Below are positions 50,365 through 62,709 of a stretch of DNA of 64,000 nt, one piece after another. Position 1 is the first letter of the stretch. The number at the start of each line of letters is the position of its first letter. The position numbers were made by a program, and so were the translations under genes. Where the stretch lies: positions 248,001 to 312,000 of the forward strand of contig PUFA01000084.1 of assembly GCA_003508835.1 (NCBI GenBank), read 5' to 3'. The notes beneath the pieces are model-generated. The model had not been told where the DNA came from and ran no database searches. It was given only the letters and a program-made list of their open reading frames with translations. This DNA comes from Eonycteris spelaea. Lineage: Eukaryota; Chordata; Mammalia; Chiroptera; Pteropodidae.

Positions 50365-51390
50365 AATGTTGTTCTTTTTAAAAAGCTGTTTTAGCTACTC
50401 TAAATCTTTTCCATTTCTGCATGGACTTTAGAATCAGTTTGTCAGTTTCTATTAAAAATCTAAATTTTGGAGGGGATCATATTAAGCTACAGATCAATTT
50501 GGAGAGAACTGACATTTTAATACTATCAAGACTTCTGAAACATGAACATAGTATAATTTTTTATTTTAGGCCTTTTTTCACTTTTCAGCAATGTTTTCTG
50601 GTTTTCAATGTATGAATCTTTCAGATCAATTGCCTAATTTATGATTAAGTGTTTCATATTTTTATCCATTATAAATGGGATTTTTAAATTTCAATTTTGG
50701 ATTATTGTGAGTATATAAATAAAATTGTTTTCATTGAATTTTGTATATTGATCTCATATCCTGCACTTTGTTAAACTAACTTATTAGTTCCAGTAGCTCT
50801 TTTGTAGATTTTGACCATGGTTACCATGTCTATGACAAAAGATAATTTAAAACTTATTTTCCAATCCCGATGACTTTTTTTTACTTGCTTGACAACACTG
50901 GCTAGAATTTCCAGCACAGTGCTAATAGACATAGATGCGAATTGTAATTTTTTTCTCATCTGGCTTGTGGGAATGACACTATTTTCTTTGAGTGCTGGAA
51001 ACTGTTTCTTTTAGTTCTTTCAGACAGGCCTTTCCCTGTCTCTGGTTCGTTTCATCATGTGTTTGTGAGGATCTGTACTTGGTTGAGGAAGAAACTCTGC
51101 ATGACCTCTGGGAGCCTCTGTGAGCGTCAGCTGCTTTGGTTTCCCTAGTTTTTCAGCTCCATCTCAACTCGGTGCCCTCTGGTTTTCTTCTGGGTTTCCC
51201 TTCATCTCTTTGCTGCATTCTAGAAACTCTCTCAGGGCAGTAAAAAGAGAAGTTTTAGGTTCGTTTCTTTCTATTTTTCATTGCTGGATGTCCTGTGTCT
51301 TAAAAAACAGTTATGTTTTTATGTTTTTTGTTCATTTATTTCAGGCAGGAGGTTAAATCTGGTCCCTATTACTCTATCTTGTTCTAAAGT
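50365..51390 (-). mobile_element. Old L1M, upstream half of the split host
   Basis: Continues ORF2 from the piece ending at 39.2 kb: catggactttagaatcagtt, gatcatattaagctacagat, gtatattgatctcatatcct. After about 50.99 kb it jumps to a GC-richer segment (gtaaatctggtccctat-type phrase) that I take as 5' L1M sequence. Confidence 0.72.
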
Positions 51391-51789
51391 GTAAATCTAA
51401 AGCTTTGTCCAAATCTTCCTATCTTGAGAAGCATCAATTAAATGTTTTCACCTCAGATAGGCTCATCTCTGACTAATACTCTCAAAAATAGGTCCATTTT
51501 TCCTCACTTATTTCATTTTCCTCTTTGATAGCATTACCATATTTTTTTTCAAATATAATAATATATCTATGGAATGAGAAAACTTTTTTCATTTATTGTT
51601 TACCATAATTTTTGCTGAATTTTATTCCTTGAGGCATTCCTTATTATTTATGATTCCCCACCCTCTGAAAAAAACATGCAGTAAAAGAGGGAAAGCATAT
51701 ATACGCTTGACACTTTCCAAAGTCTTTCATAGATTGATTGTGATTCTGAAATTTAACCTCTCTGTGGTTTGATTCATCTTTCAGCATAA

Positions 51790-51950
51790 TAACAATATAT
51801 AATATTTATAAAAATGCTATTACAAACATTAACCCAGAAAAATTCCAAAAGTCTCTAAAAGAGGTAGGTATTATGATTTTTAATTTATATATAATAAACT
51901 CAGAACAGTTAAATGACTGGCTTAAGATTGTAAATGCAATGAATAGATAA
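51790..51950 (+). mobile_element. MIR/L2-type fragment
   Basis: gaggtaggtattatgatttt, then aataaactcagaacagttaa and atgactggcttaag follow the order of MIR3/L2 3' segments. Confidence 0.5.
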
Positions 51951-52435
51951 ATTAAAAAGATCTAAATTGATATAAGTCTTTTGACACTGTTATTCTTTTC
52001 AAAATGTTTAATTGCTTCCACAAATCACAATCTGTAAAATAGAGGGTTTTTTTGAGCTATAAAGTTTTATTATGCTATGATGTAGAAAATTTGCAGATGA
52101 GAATTTAAAGGTTTAGAGATTTTTTACCTAACCTACATTACAAGATGACCAGTGAAAGAGCCCAGGAAAAGAAATTGGAATTGAGATGTTTCTCAGAATG
52201 AAAATTAAAAGGTTCAAAGTAGAATGTGATATCACTTTGAGAGCAAAATTGATGTAATATAATAAAATATAAAAATGAATTTTTGAGAGTACCTTGCCCA
52301 ATATCCTCAATTGTGAAAAAATTTTAAATTGTTTCATTTTGAATATACTATTTCATTAACTAAGGGTGAAAAAATGGTTTGATTATAGAATAATGAAATT
52401 GGTTCCAATGTACCTAAAACATTGAGACATAGGAT

Positions 52436-52655
52436 AGTATAGTAGAAAGCATATGAAGTCACTTTGGATCAGATAGGTCTAAGTTTTGTTCCCACTAATT
52501 CTGTGTGACTTTGAGAAACTGATTTAATCTCTTTCAATGTTAATTTGTAGAGAAATCTAATAAATATCAATTTTCCTTAAAGAGTTATAATGACATTTAA
52601 ATAATATTACACTGAGTCAAATTGCTGAGCACAATTTCAGAATAGAATAGACATT
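52436..52655 (+). mobile_element. MIR SINE
   Basis: tatagtagaaagcatatgaa, ggatcagataggtctaagtt, attctgtgtgactttgagaa, ttgctgagcacaatttcaga, tagacattcaatggaagtg in MIR order. Confidence 0.7.
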
Positions 52656-54386
52656 CAATGGAAGTGGGTTAAATTTCTCCCAATAGGGACAGTGAAGATA
52701 TACTTTTCTGAAAGCTGAGAAACAATTCATGAAAAGGCTGTACGGTCTCTAAAACTTTAGAAATGTAACCAGGTTATATGATCCAATAGTTAAAGTCAAA
52801 TTTTCATAAAATTTATTTTTAAAAGCAAATTCCAGAATATACCTTCAAGTCAATAAAGAATCTGTCTCATCAAAATACATGACATTGATTAGCAAGAGAA
52901 GGCTTTAAAACATCTGATTTCAAATCTCAGGGCTTGTCTGAGCCCCCATGTAGCCTACTGAGGAGACACAGAGGATCTCTTATGGCTTTGTAATGACTTG
53001 ATTTCACTTCTGTATTGACACTTTAGGTCTTTATTTAGAAAGACCTATGATTTCTTTTGCAAAATTCTAATGAACCCAGTAACTACAGAAACTATTTCTG
53101 CCCTCATTTGTCAAATTTGAAAAGTCCCCTGTCTGTTCAGGTAAGCATAAAGAGCCTGTTGTCATTCTCTATCCACTACCATCATCATTTACTTACTGAG
53201 CTCATACTTGTGCTGGATGTAGAGGATATAAAGAGACTATGTATCAAAGTAAACATACAAACAAATCTAGGTAACGTACAAACTAAATGGTTGAACACTA
53301 CTGTGTACAACCTGGCAAAACAGAGAGCAGCAGAAGCCAACATAGATATCAGTGTTCCATCATAAGGCACCAGGAGCTGAGGCAGTAGGACCCCAAAAGG
53401 GGGTGCTCTGCTAGAGTAGAAAACTAGGGAATACTTATGAGCAAAAATAAGTCACCTTCTGGGTACTCCCGGAAATTTTTTAAGGATTTCAGAGACTGAC
53501 TTCCTTTAGCTAGAGGAACACAAAGTTTTAGGTTTCCAATAAGGATGTAAATCCATTAATATCTACAAGCTAGTGAAGAGAAGTCTGAAGAAATTCAAGA
53601 TATATACAACATGTGAGTGTATATTTTATAAAAATGAGGTCATCTTTTTTATTGTTAAGAAATGTGCTTTTTAAACATAATGTACTGATTTGCATATTAT
53701 ATATTTTCAATAATATTTACCCATAATATCACTAGTATCTTCACCTCAAATCATACTTCACTCTCTACTCTTTCTGCATAAGTTTTTAAAATTGCTTACT
53801 CCACTATCTTTAGATTTACATTTGCTACCATGGCAAATATTATTGACTTTTATTTGTAAATTTAATTGTCTAACTTCACAGTGTTTGGTATCTAAAATCA
53901 CTACAGAAATGTTTGTATATTCTATTTTAGTACAAAACATCAGAAATTAGGGATACTTAGCTACTTCTATGAAATCTAATTACTTAAGAAGCAAAATTTG
54001 TGGCCTCGGTTAGAATAGTTTTAGAAAATGGCCAAAGGCACAAGGTTTCCAAAATAAGAAAGCATTCAATTATTGACACTGATAAATCACGTTCATTATT
54101 TACAAGGACACCCTTCTCAAAACAAAAGAGAATGACTCTTGGATTAACAGGACATGATCTGCATGGTTTAACTAAACACTGAAACAATGGATATGAGTAA
54201 ATGGGTCTATGACAATAAATTTTTGAAATATTTTTATAATTTTAAAATTATCAGGTTGCACTTCTATAATGAAACAAAATTTGCATGCATGCTGAATGTG
54301 TTTTTAAAAAACACATTACTGAGCATAGATGTATGGATTTAACTCAAGCATTATAACTTAAAATGCCTAACCTTTATAGAACTTAC

Positions 54387-54458
54387 TCTGATAAGAAGTA
54401 CGGATCCGTTTCGTTAAATCAGGATAAAAGTTAGACAGGCCACGCATGCAAAAGTTGT
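54387..54458 (-). CDS. STXBP5L: STXBP5L linker exon (72 nt, phase 1-1)
   Basis: Encodes D-NFCMRGLSNFYPDLTKRIRTSYQ when joined to the preceding exon (final G plus AC gives Asp). This agrees with the tomosyn-2 linker as I know it. Donor is CAGA/gtaagttc, close to consensus. The acceptor is weak: ttccaaag follows a TG/CTG-rich stretch rather than a clean pyrimidine tract. A weak acceptor with symmetrical phase suits a regulated cassette exon. The region is basic and Tyr/Ser-rich with no fold I recognise. Only 1.9 kb of intron separates it from the 56.4-kb exon, but 29.6 kb of repeat-filled intron follows. Confidence 0.95.
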
Positions 54459-56383
54459 CTTTGGAACATGCCAGAACACCAGCATCAGCAGCAGGCAGAG
54501 GAAAGAGAAAAAAAATAGTCTAAAGTGAAAGGAAGTGATATCATACCAGAATCTAGAACAGCCAAGATGAAGAAATTGCCGCAAGTTTAGGTAATCAAAT
54601 TAAAGAGAAGATATTAAAAAATCAAATTAGAAGATACTAAACAAAAAAGCCAATTAGAAAGTAAAAGGTGATAGATGAATGATGAGAATGCCGTAGTAAT
54701 TTCATTTAATCAAATTTAAAAATAGATGGCATATTTCTTATACGTTTACATAGTAAACTTAAGTATACGTACCTCATAAATAAAAAAAAGTTGTCTTTAA
54801 TTTTCAGTATTAAAAGGAAAGCTTATGGATATTAATATTTAATGTTTTAGTAACAAAGCAAATACTCATTTTTATACATTAAGTATGAAATTTATCACTT
54901 CGTGATTTTACCTGATTTTAACGTCATCAGTTCTAAGCTCTAATCATAAATGTTGAGGCTCAATGAGTTTGATTAAATAACATTTGATTACCTTTGTCAA
55001 AATATACACTTTGTTATTCCATTGTGTATATCCAGCAAGTGATTTGGATGCTGTCATAGGATCCTAAAGCTTTTAGTATGCAAAGAGTGCCTACTATCCC
55101 TTAACATCTTCCTAACAGAGTCTACAACTTTCAAAAATCATCTTCTCTTTCCAAACCATGAGAGAATCTTATGGTTCATGCATGCATGATTTCTTATTCT
55201 GCCTTCCTTTCAAAGCCAATAGTAACTGAGGCAGAACCTGTAGAATTTGACATTTCCAGCCCTCCTAAGATATTGATAAAAGCTGCAATTCCTAACAAAA
55301 CACAAAGGATCAAAACAACAATTTGGAAAGGGTTGAGATTTACCAAAGAAAAATGAAGAGGGAGAATTTCAGTATATCAAGTAATTTTTCATTAGTCCAA
55401 AAGAAAACTTGTCACATTCAGATGTTAATTTTGCACACTTGCTATTTAAAAAATAACACCTACTATTATGTACTGTTTTTTTTTTAAATATTCTTTCACG
55501 GGTATATTTAGTAGTCTTTTCAATATTCAATTAACAAAATTTTTAAAAACTGTCTAAAATTTAAATTAACTGTATATTTTCTGTCCTCTGACATAATACT
55601 GTATAGATGTATTTCTACCTTTTAGCCCAAGCAATTTTTACCTAAAATTTTAAACTATGTCAGTAGACAGAAAATATACAAAATTTTGACAGTGTTTTCA
55701 AAGCCAACTATTTGGATATATGCTGCAATTTCAGTAAAACTTTGGATGATCTGGCATATCAAAGTTTGGCATTATGTAGAAAGTATTTCTTATATCATGA
55801 TTAACCATATATATTTTCCTTTTACAGTTAAATAAGTCAACTTATTGATCTTGTCAAGAAAATGTCATCTTTCATAGCATTATTAAATGTTAAATAATAT
55901 TTAGTGCATTTGTTAAAATACCTCCTAGAAAGTCACGTTCAACAAGGAAAGATGATGTAAAATATGAGGTAATTTAAATGAATTATTACTTTTAAAAATA
56001 ACTTTTAACTGAAAATTATATTTTTAAAGGGACCAAGTATACTAGAAGAAAATTATCCTCTTTAACACAACCATTGCAGCAGTTTTTTTCAACTAGAGAG
56101 CCTGATTTGATAGTGTTTTTATATTAATAGCTTATTTTCTGTTATCTCCTAGGAATTCAATTTGATATTAAAGTTAGGAAACATCTTAAGTTTCTTAAGT
56201 TGAAGTTTAAATGCCTTGTTTACCCTATGTTTCTGCCCAATTTTACTTACATAATATTGTGAACTATGCTCACTTTAGATTCCCATGCATTTTAATAGCA
56301 TTACAGAAGACAGAAAAAAAAATCTAAAGGTAAGAAAACAGATGAACTAATTAAATTCATAACCATCTTGTTTTATCTCCTAC
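54459..56383 (-). other. STXBP5L: STXBP5L intron, 1.9 kb
   Basis: AT-rich intron between the 56.4-kb and 54.4-kb exons. I see no recognisable transposon, no conserved block and no further exon here. It is the shortest intron in the window and the only one without L1. Confidence 0.85.
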
Positions 56384-56535
56384 CTGCAATGAACTGCTTG
56401 TTTTTTCGAGGAGACCGTGGTTGTCGTTGGTATAGGTCACTTGATCTATATAGGTCAATGGTCCCCATGCTTAATAGTACTGTCTTCTGTATAAAATCCA
56501 CCACAGCCAACCCATTGCAGTTCCCAAATGCAACT
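56384..56535 (-). CDS. STXBP5L: STXBP5L (tomosyn-2) internal exon, end of second WD40 propeller
   Basis: 152-nt coding exon. Tomosyn-2 binds syntaxin and SNAP25 through a C-terminal R-SNARE-like domain and restrains SNARE-driven exocytosis in neurons and endocrine cells. Upstream is a strong acceptor (pyrimidine-rich tract ending in ctctcag); downstream is donor GCAG/gtaggag. One base completes a codon, then 50 codons follow, then one base (phase 1 out). The peptide begins VAFGNCNGLAVVDFIQKT, continues through TIDLYRSSDLYQ and RSPRKNK, and ends FIA. This is the last propeller strand and the start of the flexible linker. The variants FIQKT and DLYRSSDLYQ fit tomosyn-2 rather than STXBP5, which has YIQKT and ELYGSNDPY. 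It is the most 5' exon in the window; earlier exons must lie beyond 64 kb. Confidence 0.97.
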
Positions 56536-57419
56536 CTGAGAGAAAAAACATATGCAACTAGAATGTATCATACTAACCATTACTATTTTTTATCTTTGAA
56601 TTAAAAATAAGATTACTGGAAAGTAATGCTGTAGGGTTTGGATGTCGGGTAGTGATTAAGTTAGGAAGAACATTTTGCCTTTGCATAGGATAGGTTGATC
56701 TTGTATAATAGCCATGACCACTTAAAATAACAGGAATGACCTGCAATCACATTTTATCATCAATTTCAAAATGTAAGTAGTGATTACCTAATTTGGTCTT
56801 AAGTTTTTACAGAAGAATCACACATCTTTTTTGCTTTGCAAAGGGGAAATAGCTCAAGAAATGTCACACTTTTAAAAGCTACAGGTGCTTAGGTATATAA
56901 TTAGGTGCTTTTTAAAGTAAAATTATAGTAATTAGGTTTCAAATTAGTTAAGTATTTCAACACAAATATTACATAAAAATTCATATATCTAAAGTTTTGA
57001 CAGCGTAGTAGATATAAACAGCTATAACTTTCATTTATAAGAATGTTTCACTTTTAAAATTTTGTCCAATTTATTAAAGGACAAGTGCTATTTGATTAAT
57101 TTCATAACTAAGTCTCCTGAAAAATTAAAACCACTCTTCTAAACAGTAATTTTGGTCATTCAACTCATACAATAACTTTTTTTCCTTCATTTACAATATG
57201 CCTTCTAGCTGAACAATTGTAAATCTGCTTTTTGCTTCCAAAGTGAAATATACACTAGTTGTATGAGTGCTGTTTTGTTCATTTTGTATTAGTTCCATGC
57301 TGTTTTATTTCTTAGCTTGAACCTGGCTGGCAAATCATCTGCCAACTTTGAATCTAGTTCTTTCTACTACATCATACTACCTTCTAGGATTCTAGATGTT
57401 TTGCTGTTTCAAAAAGAGT
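56536..57419 (-). other. STXBP5L: STXBP5L intron upstream of the 56.4-kb exon
   Basis: AT-rich with no recognisable element. The phrase tctttgaattaaaaataaga at 56595 recurs at about 57963, 1.37 kb away, at the edge of the L1 that starts near 57.98 kb. Confidence 0.6.
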
Positions 57420-57640
57420 TTATACTTCCAGTAAACATATTTTGGAAACTGGAAAAAGTGTTATAAAAGTCAAAAGATCCTACCTCTATCATTTTATAGG
57501 TTATATGATTTTGAGACAAATTAATGAACATTACCAGGTCTGTTTCTTTACTTTATATTGAGAATTATAATACCAGGTTTATCTAGTTCACAGGGCTTTT
57601 AGAAACATCATATAATAAATTTGTTACTAATATACTTTGA
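57420..57640 (+). mobile_element. MIR SINE, decayed
   Basis: aaaagtcaaaagatcctacc, tataggttatatgattttga, aatgaacattaccaggtctg, tgagaattataataccaggt and gttcacagggcttttagaaa in MIR order. Confidence 0.6.
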
Positions 57641-57769
57641 AAGTTTTCCACACAAAAGTAGAATTAATATTGTTATAAATAAATGCATATTATACATATT
57701 ACATATTATAGCAAGTTAATATCTTTAAACTTTTTATGTTAAAATAGTTAATTGCAATGTACATAGTGT

Positions 57770-57850
57770 ATCTTCTTGAACAATACACATGAAACTATAT
57801 ATTTATTAACCAATGTCACCCCAATATATTAAAAATAAATATAGTTAATC
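57770..57850 (+). mobile_element. L1 3' terminal scrap
   Basis: acacatgaaactatatattt, attaaccaatgtcaccccaa, tattaaaaataaa: terminal L1 3' UTR phrase with an A-rich tail. Confidence 0.6.
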
Positions 57851-57984
57851 TCTTCTGCTTACAGATGTGATAGAGTTTCAAATGTCATAGTGATAGGAAA
57901 AAAGTTAGGAAAAGAATAGATATTACTATACGTAACAACAAATAATATTATATTCTTTAATGTCTTTGAATTAAAAATAAGAAT

Positions 57985-60493
57985 AGTAGAGTGATGTGAG
58001 CATCACAGCAGAATGAGAAAACTTCTTGGTTTCTCTCCTTAAAGTTACAAGTTGGACAACTATAATTCAACAAATGATTCTATGCTCAACACACAAACAC
58101 GTTGGAGAGATCCACACATTGAGACATCTGAAGGCAGGGAGGAAGGACAGAGATGGGGAGCCCCAGACACAGTCCTGCACTGGCCTCAGCCCTAGTTGAC
58201 ATGGTAGCATGGAAGGCTGGGTTGAAGCCCTCACTCAGCAACCCAGAGAATGGCACAGGCAGCATTCTGACCTGAGTACACATTGTAACTGAGCCCAGTG
58301 ACAGAGGAGGAGATGTAGTACAAAAGTGTGACAGCCTCAGTCTGGGAGAAAAAAAACAAAGATACAGACATGCAAATCCACTTCACAACTCTAGCTGACA
58401 TGGTAGCAGTGGAGGTGTTGGGTTGTAGCCCTCAACTGGCAGTCCAGAGAGGGATGACACAAGCATCATTCTGGCCTGAGTGGCTGGTGCACATTGCAAG
58501 TAGTCCTTGTGGAAGAAATAAAGTTGCAGTGCATGAACTCACTACTCCCTAACCCATCACAGAAAAGCCTGATGAAGGCAACTAAGACACCTAAGACAGT
58601 ACAGTGTGGTTTGGATGCAGGAAGAGAGCGTGGGAACTCACATGCCTGGATCCCCATCACCTACCATATCCAACCATGGGGGGGGGGGCGGTGCTACAGT
58701 AAGAATGAGGAGACATCCACATTTTCAGAGAATATGGAGCATTTTCCACAGATGATGCGATGCCACCCCACTGAAGTGTAGGTAAAAGAAAAACCTACTT
58801 ATCAACCTGCTAAATTATTAAAGCAAAACAGTACCTAAAGAAGATTTCAATATCTCAAATGACCACACAGAGAAATAATCCATCAATTACCATGAATAAC
58901 CAAGGTAGCCCAGAAAGAAAATAAAGTCTCCAGAAAACAAACTCAAAGACATGGCAGACTTGATTTAAATGACATAGATTTAAGAATGCAGTTCTGAAAA
59001 AACTTAACAAGATATAAGAAAAATCAGAAAGGCAGTTCAACAAGTTCAGGAATAAAATTAATGAACAAAGGAGTACTTTTTACCAAAAGATTTAAACTAA
59101 AAGAAGAACCAAACAAATTCTGGAGCTAATGGACTCAATAAATTAGATAATGAATGAATTAGAGCTTAAGAAAAAACCCAATTGAAAGAAAGAATCAGTG
59201 ATTTTGAAGACAAAAATCTAGAAATGACTCATGTGGAAGTAAAATAAATTGAGTTTAAAAAATGGAAAACTCTGTAAGAGCTGTCTGACTCCATTAGAAC
59301 AATATAAGAATAATGGGAATACCAGAAGGGGAAAAGGAACAAAGAACCCATTCAAACAAATAATTGATGAACACTTCTCAAACCTATGAAAAGAACCGGC
59401 CCCTCAAATCCAAGAAGTAACAAAATACCTAATTATCTAAATATAAGGAGACCTTCTCTAAGACACATTATATTAAAATTGTTTAAAGTAAATGACAAAG
59501 AATTCTCAAAGCAACCAGGGGAAAAAAGACTAACCTAAAAAGGAAAACCCACTGGATTATTAGAGTTTTTATCATAACTTTTACAAGCTAGGAGACAGTG
59601 AACTCAAATATATAAATATTTAAAGAGAGAAACCACTAGCCAAGAATAATATACCCAGTAAAGTTATCCTTTAGATATGACCAATAAAAGCTTTCCCAGA
59701 CAAAAGCTGAGGGAATTTATCACCACAAGATCTGCATTACAATAAATGTTAAAAGGAGCTCTTTTACCTGAAACAGAAATATGAAAAGATACAAAATTAT
59801 GATAACAAACACACAGAAGCGGAAAATTGCAACTCTTTCAGAAAGGAGTATTAAACTCTTAATTAAAACATGAAAGTTAAATGGGGAAACATTTTAAAAA
59901 GACTATAGCTTCTTCAATTTGGAAATAAATGCACAGCATAAAAAGGGATAATTTGTGACAACATAAAAGACGGGGGAAAAGGACTGAACTTGCACATGTG
60001 AATGGAGATAAGATGTACTCAGAAGATAAAGGACTATTCTGCATCTAAATTTTTTATTACATAAACCTAATAGCAATGACAAAACAAATCTAGATAAGAG
60101 ACACACATAAAAAAAAGAAATGAAAGGAAAAAAATATCATAGAATACCACTGAACTAAAATAGCAGACAGAAACACAAGAGACAAAGGAAACAATGGAGA
60201 GAAACAGAGCAACCAGAAAGCACTAGATAAAATGGCTGTAAGTTCTCATATATCAATAATTACCCTAAATGTAAATAGACTGAACTCACCAACCAAATGG
60301 CACAGAGTAGTGGGATGTATAACATGGAGAATATAGTCAGTAATATTGGAATAACTATGGTATCAGATGAGTACTAAATTTATTGGGGTAATCACTTCTT
60401 AAATTACATAAATGTCTAATCACTATGTTATATACCTGAAACTAATATTGTATGTAGACTGTAATTGAAAAATAAAAATTATTTTAAAAATGT
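57985..60493 (+). mobile_element. Second HAL1-like internally deleted L1, about 2.5 kb
   Basis: 5' UTR (57.99-58.85 kb, GC-richer, with agcatggaaggctgggttg-like segments), ORF1 remnant (58.85-59.85 kb; attctggagctaatggactc, agcaaccaggggaaaaaaga, ccagacaaaagctgagggaa), the very start of ORF2 (ATT ACC CTA AAT GTA AAT reading ITLNVN-LNSPTKWHRV), then an abrupt switch at about 60308 to L1 3' UTR (gggatgtataacatggagaa, aatcactatgttatatacct) and an A-rich tail. RT is absent. The breakpoint differs from the element at 43.4 kb. Confidence 0.72.
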
Positions 60494-60544
60494 TTTAGAG
60501 ACATTTTATAATGATAAAGGGGACAATTTTCAAGACAAAATAAC

Positions 60545-60598
<54 letters not shown>

Positions 60599-62705
60599 AT
60601 GTATGGGTACTCTCATGATAGGTGTGTGTGTGTGTATGAAATTACTTACAGATCTAAAGGGAGAGACAGACAAAAATGCAATTATAGTAAGTGATGTGAA
60701 TATTTCATTGGCAGTCATGGATGGATCATCCAAACAGAAAGTAAATAAGAAAATATCAGCCTTTATGTCCATTTGGTTTAATGTGTCATTTATCAATTTT
60801 TACAGAAATTTGCATCCCAAAACGATAGAACAAAATTTTTCTCAAGTGTGCATGGATCATTCTGAAGGACAAATTATATGTTGGGGCACAAAATTAGGCT
60901 CAGTAAAATTAAGATTAAAATAATACCAATCATATTTTCTGACCACAAAATATCAAACTGGAAATTAACTACCAGAAGAAAGCTGGAAAAAGCACAAATA
61001 TGTGGAGATTAAACAACATTCTATTGAACAGCTACTTGGTCAAAGACAAGATCAAAAGAGACATAGAGATAGATGAAAATGACAATACGACATATCAAAA
61101 TTTGGGGTATGTGGCAAAAGTGTTTCTAAGAGGGAAGTTTGTAGCATTACAAGCCTACCTTGAGAAACAAGAAAATCTCTAACAATCTAACATTTCACCT
61201 TAAAGAACTAAAGGAAAAAAAGGAAGCCAAAGTCAGTAGAAGGAAGAAAATAAAAATTAGAGCAGAATTAAGTGAAATAGAACATAAAGTTAACAGGAAA
61301 TATATTTAAACAAAGATGTGATTCTTTGAAAAGATAAAATTGACAAATCTCTGGCTAGGTTCACTAAAGCAAAGAAAGAGATGTTACAATGGACACCACA
61401 GAAATACAAAGAATTATACAAGAATACTATGAAAGGCCATTAGCCACCAAATTTGATAACATAGAATAGACAAAATCTTAGAAATTTATAACCTTCCTAG
61501 AATGAACCATGAAGAATTAGAAAATGTAAATAGACAAATCAATAGTAACAAAACTGAAATAGTAATAAAAATCCTCCAAAAAAACAAATGTCCAGGACTA
61601 GATGGCTTCAGCCATGAATTCTACCTTTCAGAGAAAATTTAATATACCTATCCATCTCAAATTCTTCCAAAAAATTGAAGAATAGGGACTACTTCCTAAC
61701 TCATTTTACAAGGCCAACATTATCCTGATACCAAAACCAGGCACGAACAATGCACACACATTACATGCAAATATTTCTGATGAACAAAAATCCTCAACAA
61801 AATACTAGCAATTCAAATAAAACAATACATTAAAAAGATAATACACCATGATCAAACAGGATTCATTCCAGGGATGCAAGAATGGTTCAACATATGCAAT
61901 TAATCACTGTGATACACCGTGTTAACAAAATAAAATATAAAAATCATATAATCATATAAATAGATACAGAAAAAGCATTTGACAAAATACATTGATTTAT
62001 GATTAAAACACTCAATAAAATGGGTATAGGTGGAAAGTTCTACAACATTATAAAGACATGCCCTCAGCTAAAATCATACTCAATGGTGAAAAACTGAAAG
62101 CTTGTCCTTTAAGATAAGGAACAAGAAAAGGATGTCCAGTCTTGACACTATTATTCAATATAGCACTGGAAATCCTAGTCAGAGCAATCAGACAAGAGAG
62201 AAATAAAAGGTGTCCAAATTGGAAGGAAATAAAATGATCATGATTTGTATATGACATGATTCTATGTATAAGAAATCCTAAAGATTCCACCAAAACACTA
62301 TTAGAAACAAATACAATAATGTTGCAGGATAAAAAATTAATGTACCAAAATCAGTTGCATTTTTATGTACCAGCACAATGAAATATCAGAAAAAAAAATT
62401 TTAAATCTCATTTGAAATTGCAACAAAAAGGATAAAATATCTAGGAATAAACAAATTGTTGGAAATGAAAGACCTATACACTGAAAATTACAAGACATTG
62501 TTATAAAAAAAAAGTGAAAAGGGGTGTGGGGAGAAGATGAAGAGGGAAAGCAAGTCAAATATGTGGTGACGGAAGGAGACTAGACTTTGGGTGGTGAGCA
62601 AACAAGGGAATACAGAGATGATGTATTACAAAACTGCACACCTGAAACTTACATGTTATTAACCAATGTTAACCCCATAAATTCAATTTTTAAAAATTAA
62701 GCAAA
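60494..62705 (+). mobile_element. 5'-truncated L1 (ORF2 and 3' UTR)
   Basis: Endonuclease part reads LTDLKGETDKNAIIVSDVNI and SFINFYRNLHPKTIEQNFSQ; next LRGKFVALQAYLEKQENL; then RT entry (FQKIEE-GLLPNSFYKANI, LIPKP) with stops. At about 62.5 kb it jumps from RT into the 3' UTR (agatgaagagggaaagcaag, ttgggtggtgagc, ctgaaacttacatgttatta). An (AT)n tract interrupts it. Confidence 0.78.
60545..60596. repeat. (AT)n microsatellite in L1
   Basis: About 25 alternating TA units followed by gtgtatgtatgg and, further on, a short GT run. Confidence 0.96.
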
Positions 62706-62709
62706 ATAA

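Larger units (their letters stand above)
24757..54386 (-). other. STXBP5L: STXBP5L intron, 29.6 kb, mostly L1
   Basis: Large intron between the 54.4-kb and 24.7-kb exons. Most of it consists of minus-strand L1 sequence, in the same orientation as the gene, plus L2, MER20-like and MIR copies listed separately. Stretches 35.1-35.9, 36.2-36.5, 51.4-51.8, 52.0-52.4 and 52.7-54.4 kb show no recognisable feature. Confidence 0.85.

Noticed and set aside
60465..60923. 152-codon plus-strand frame
   Set aside because: L1 endonuclease remnant read through an (AT)n tract; not a host gene.
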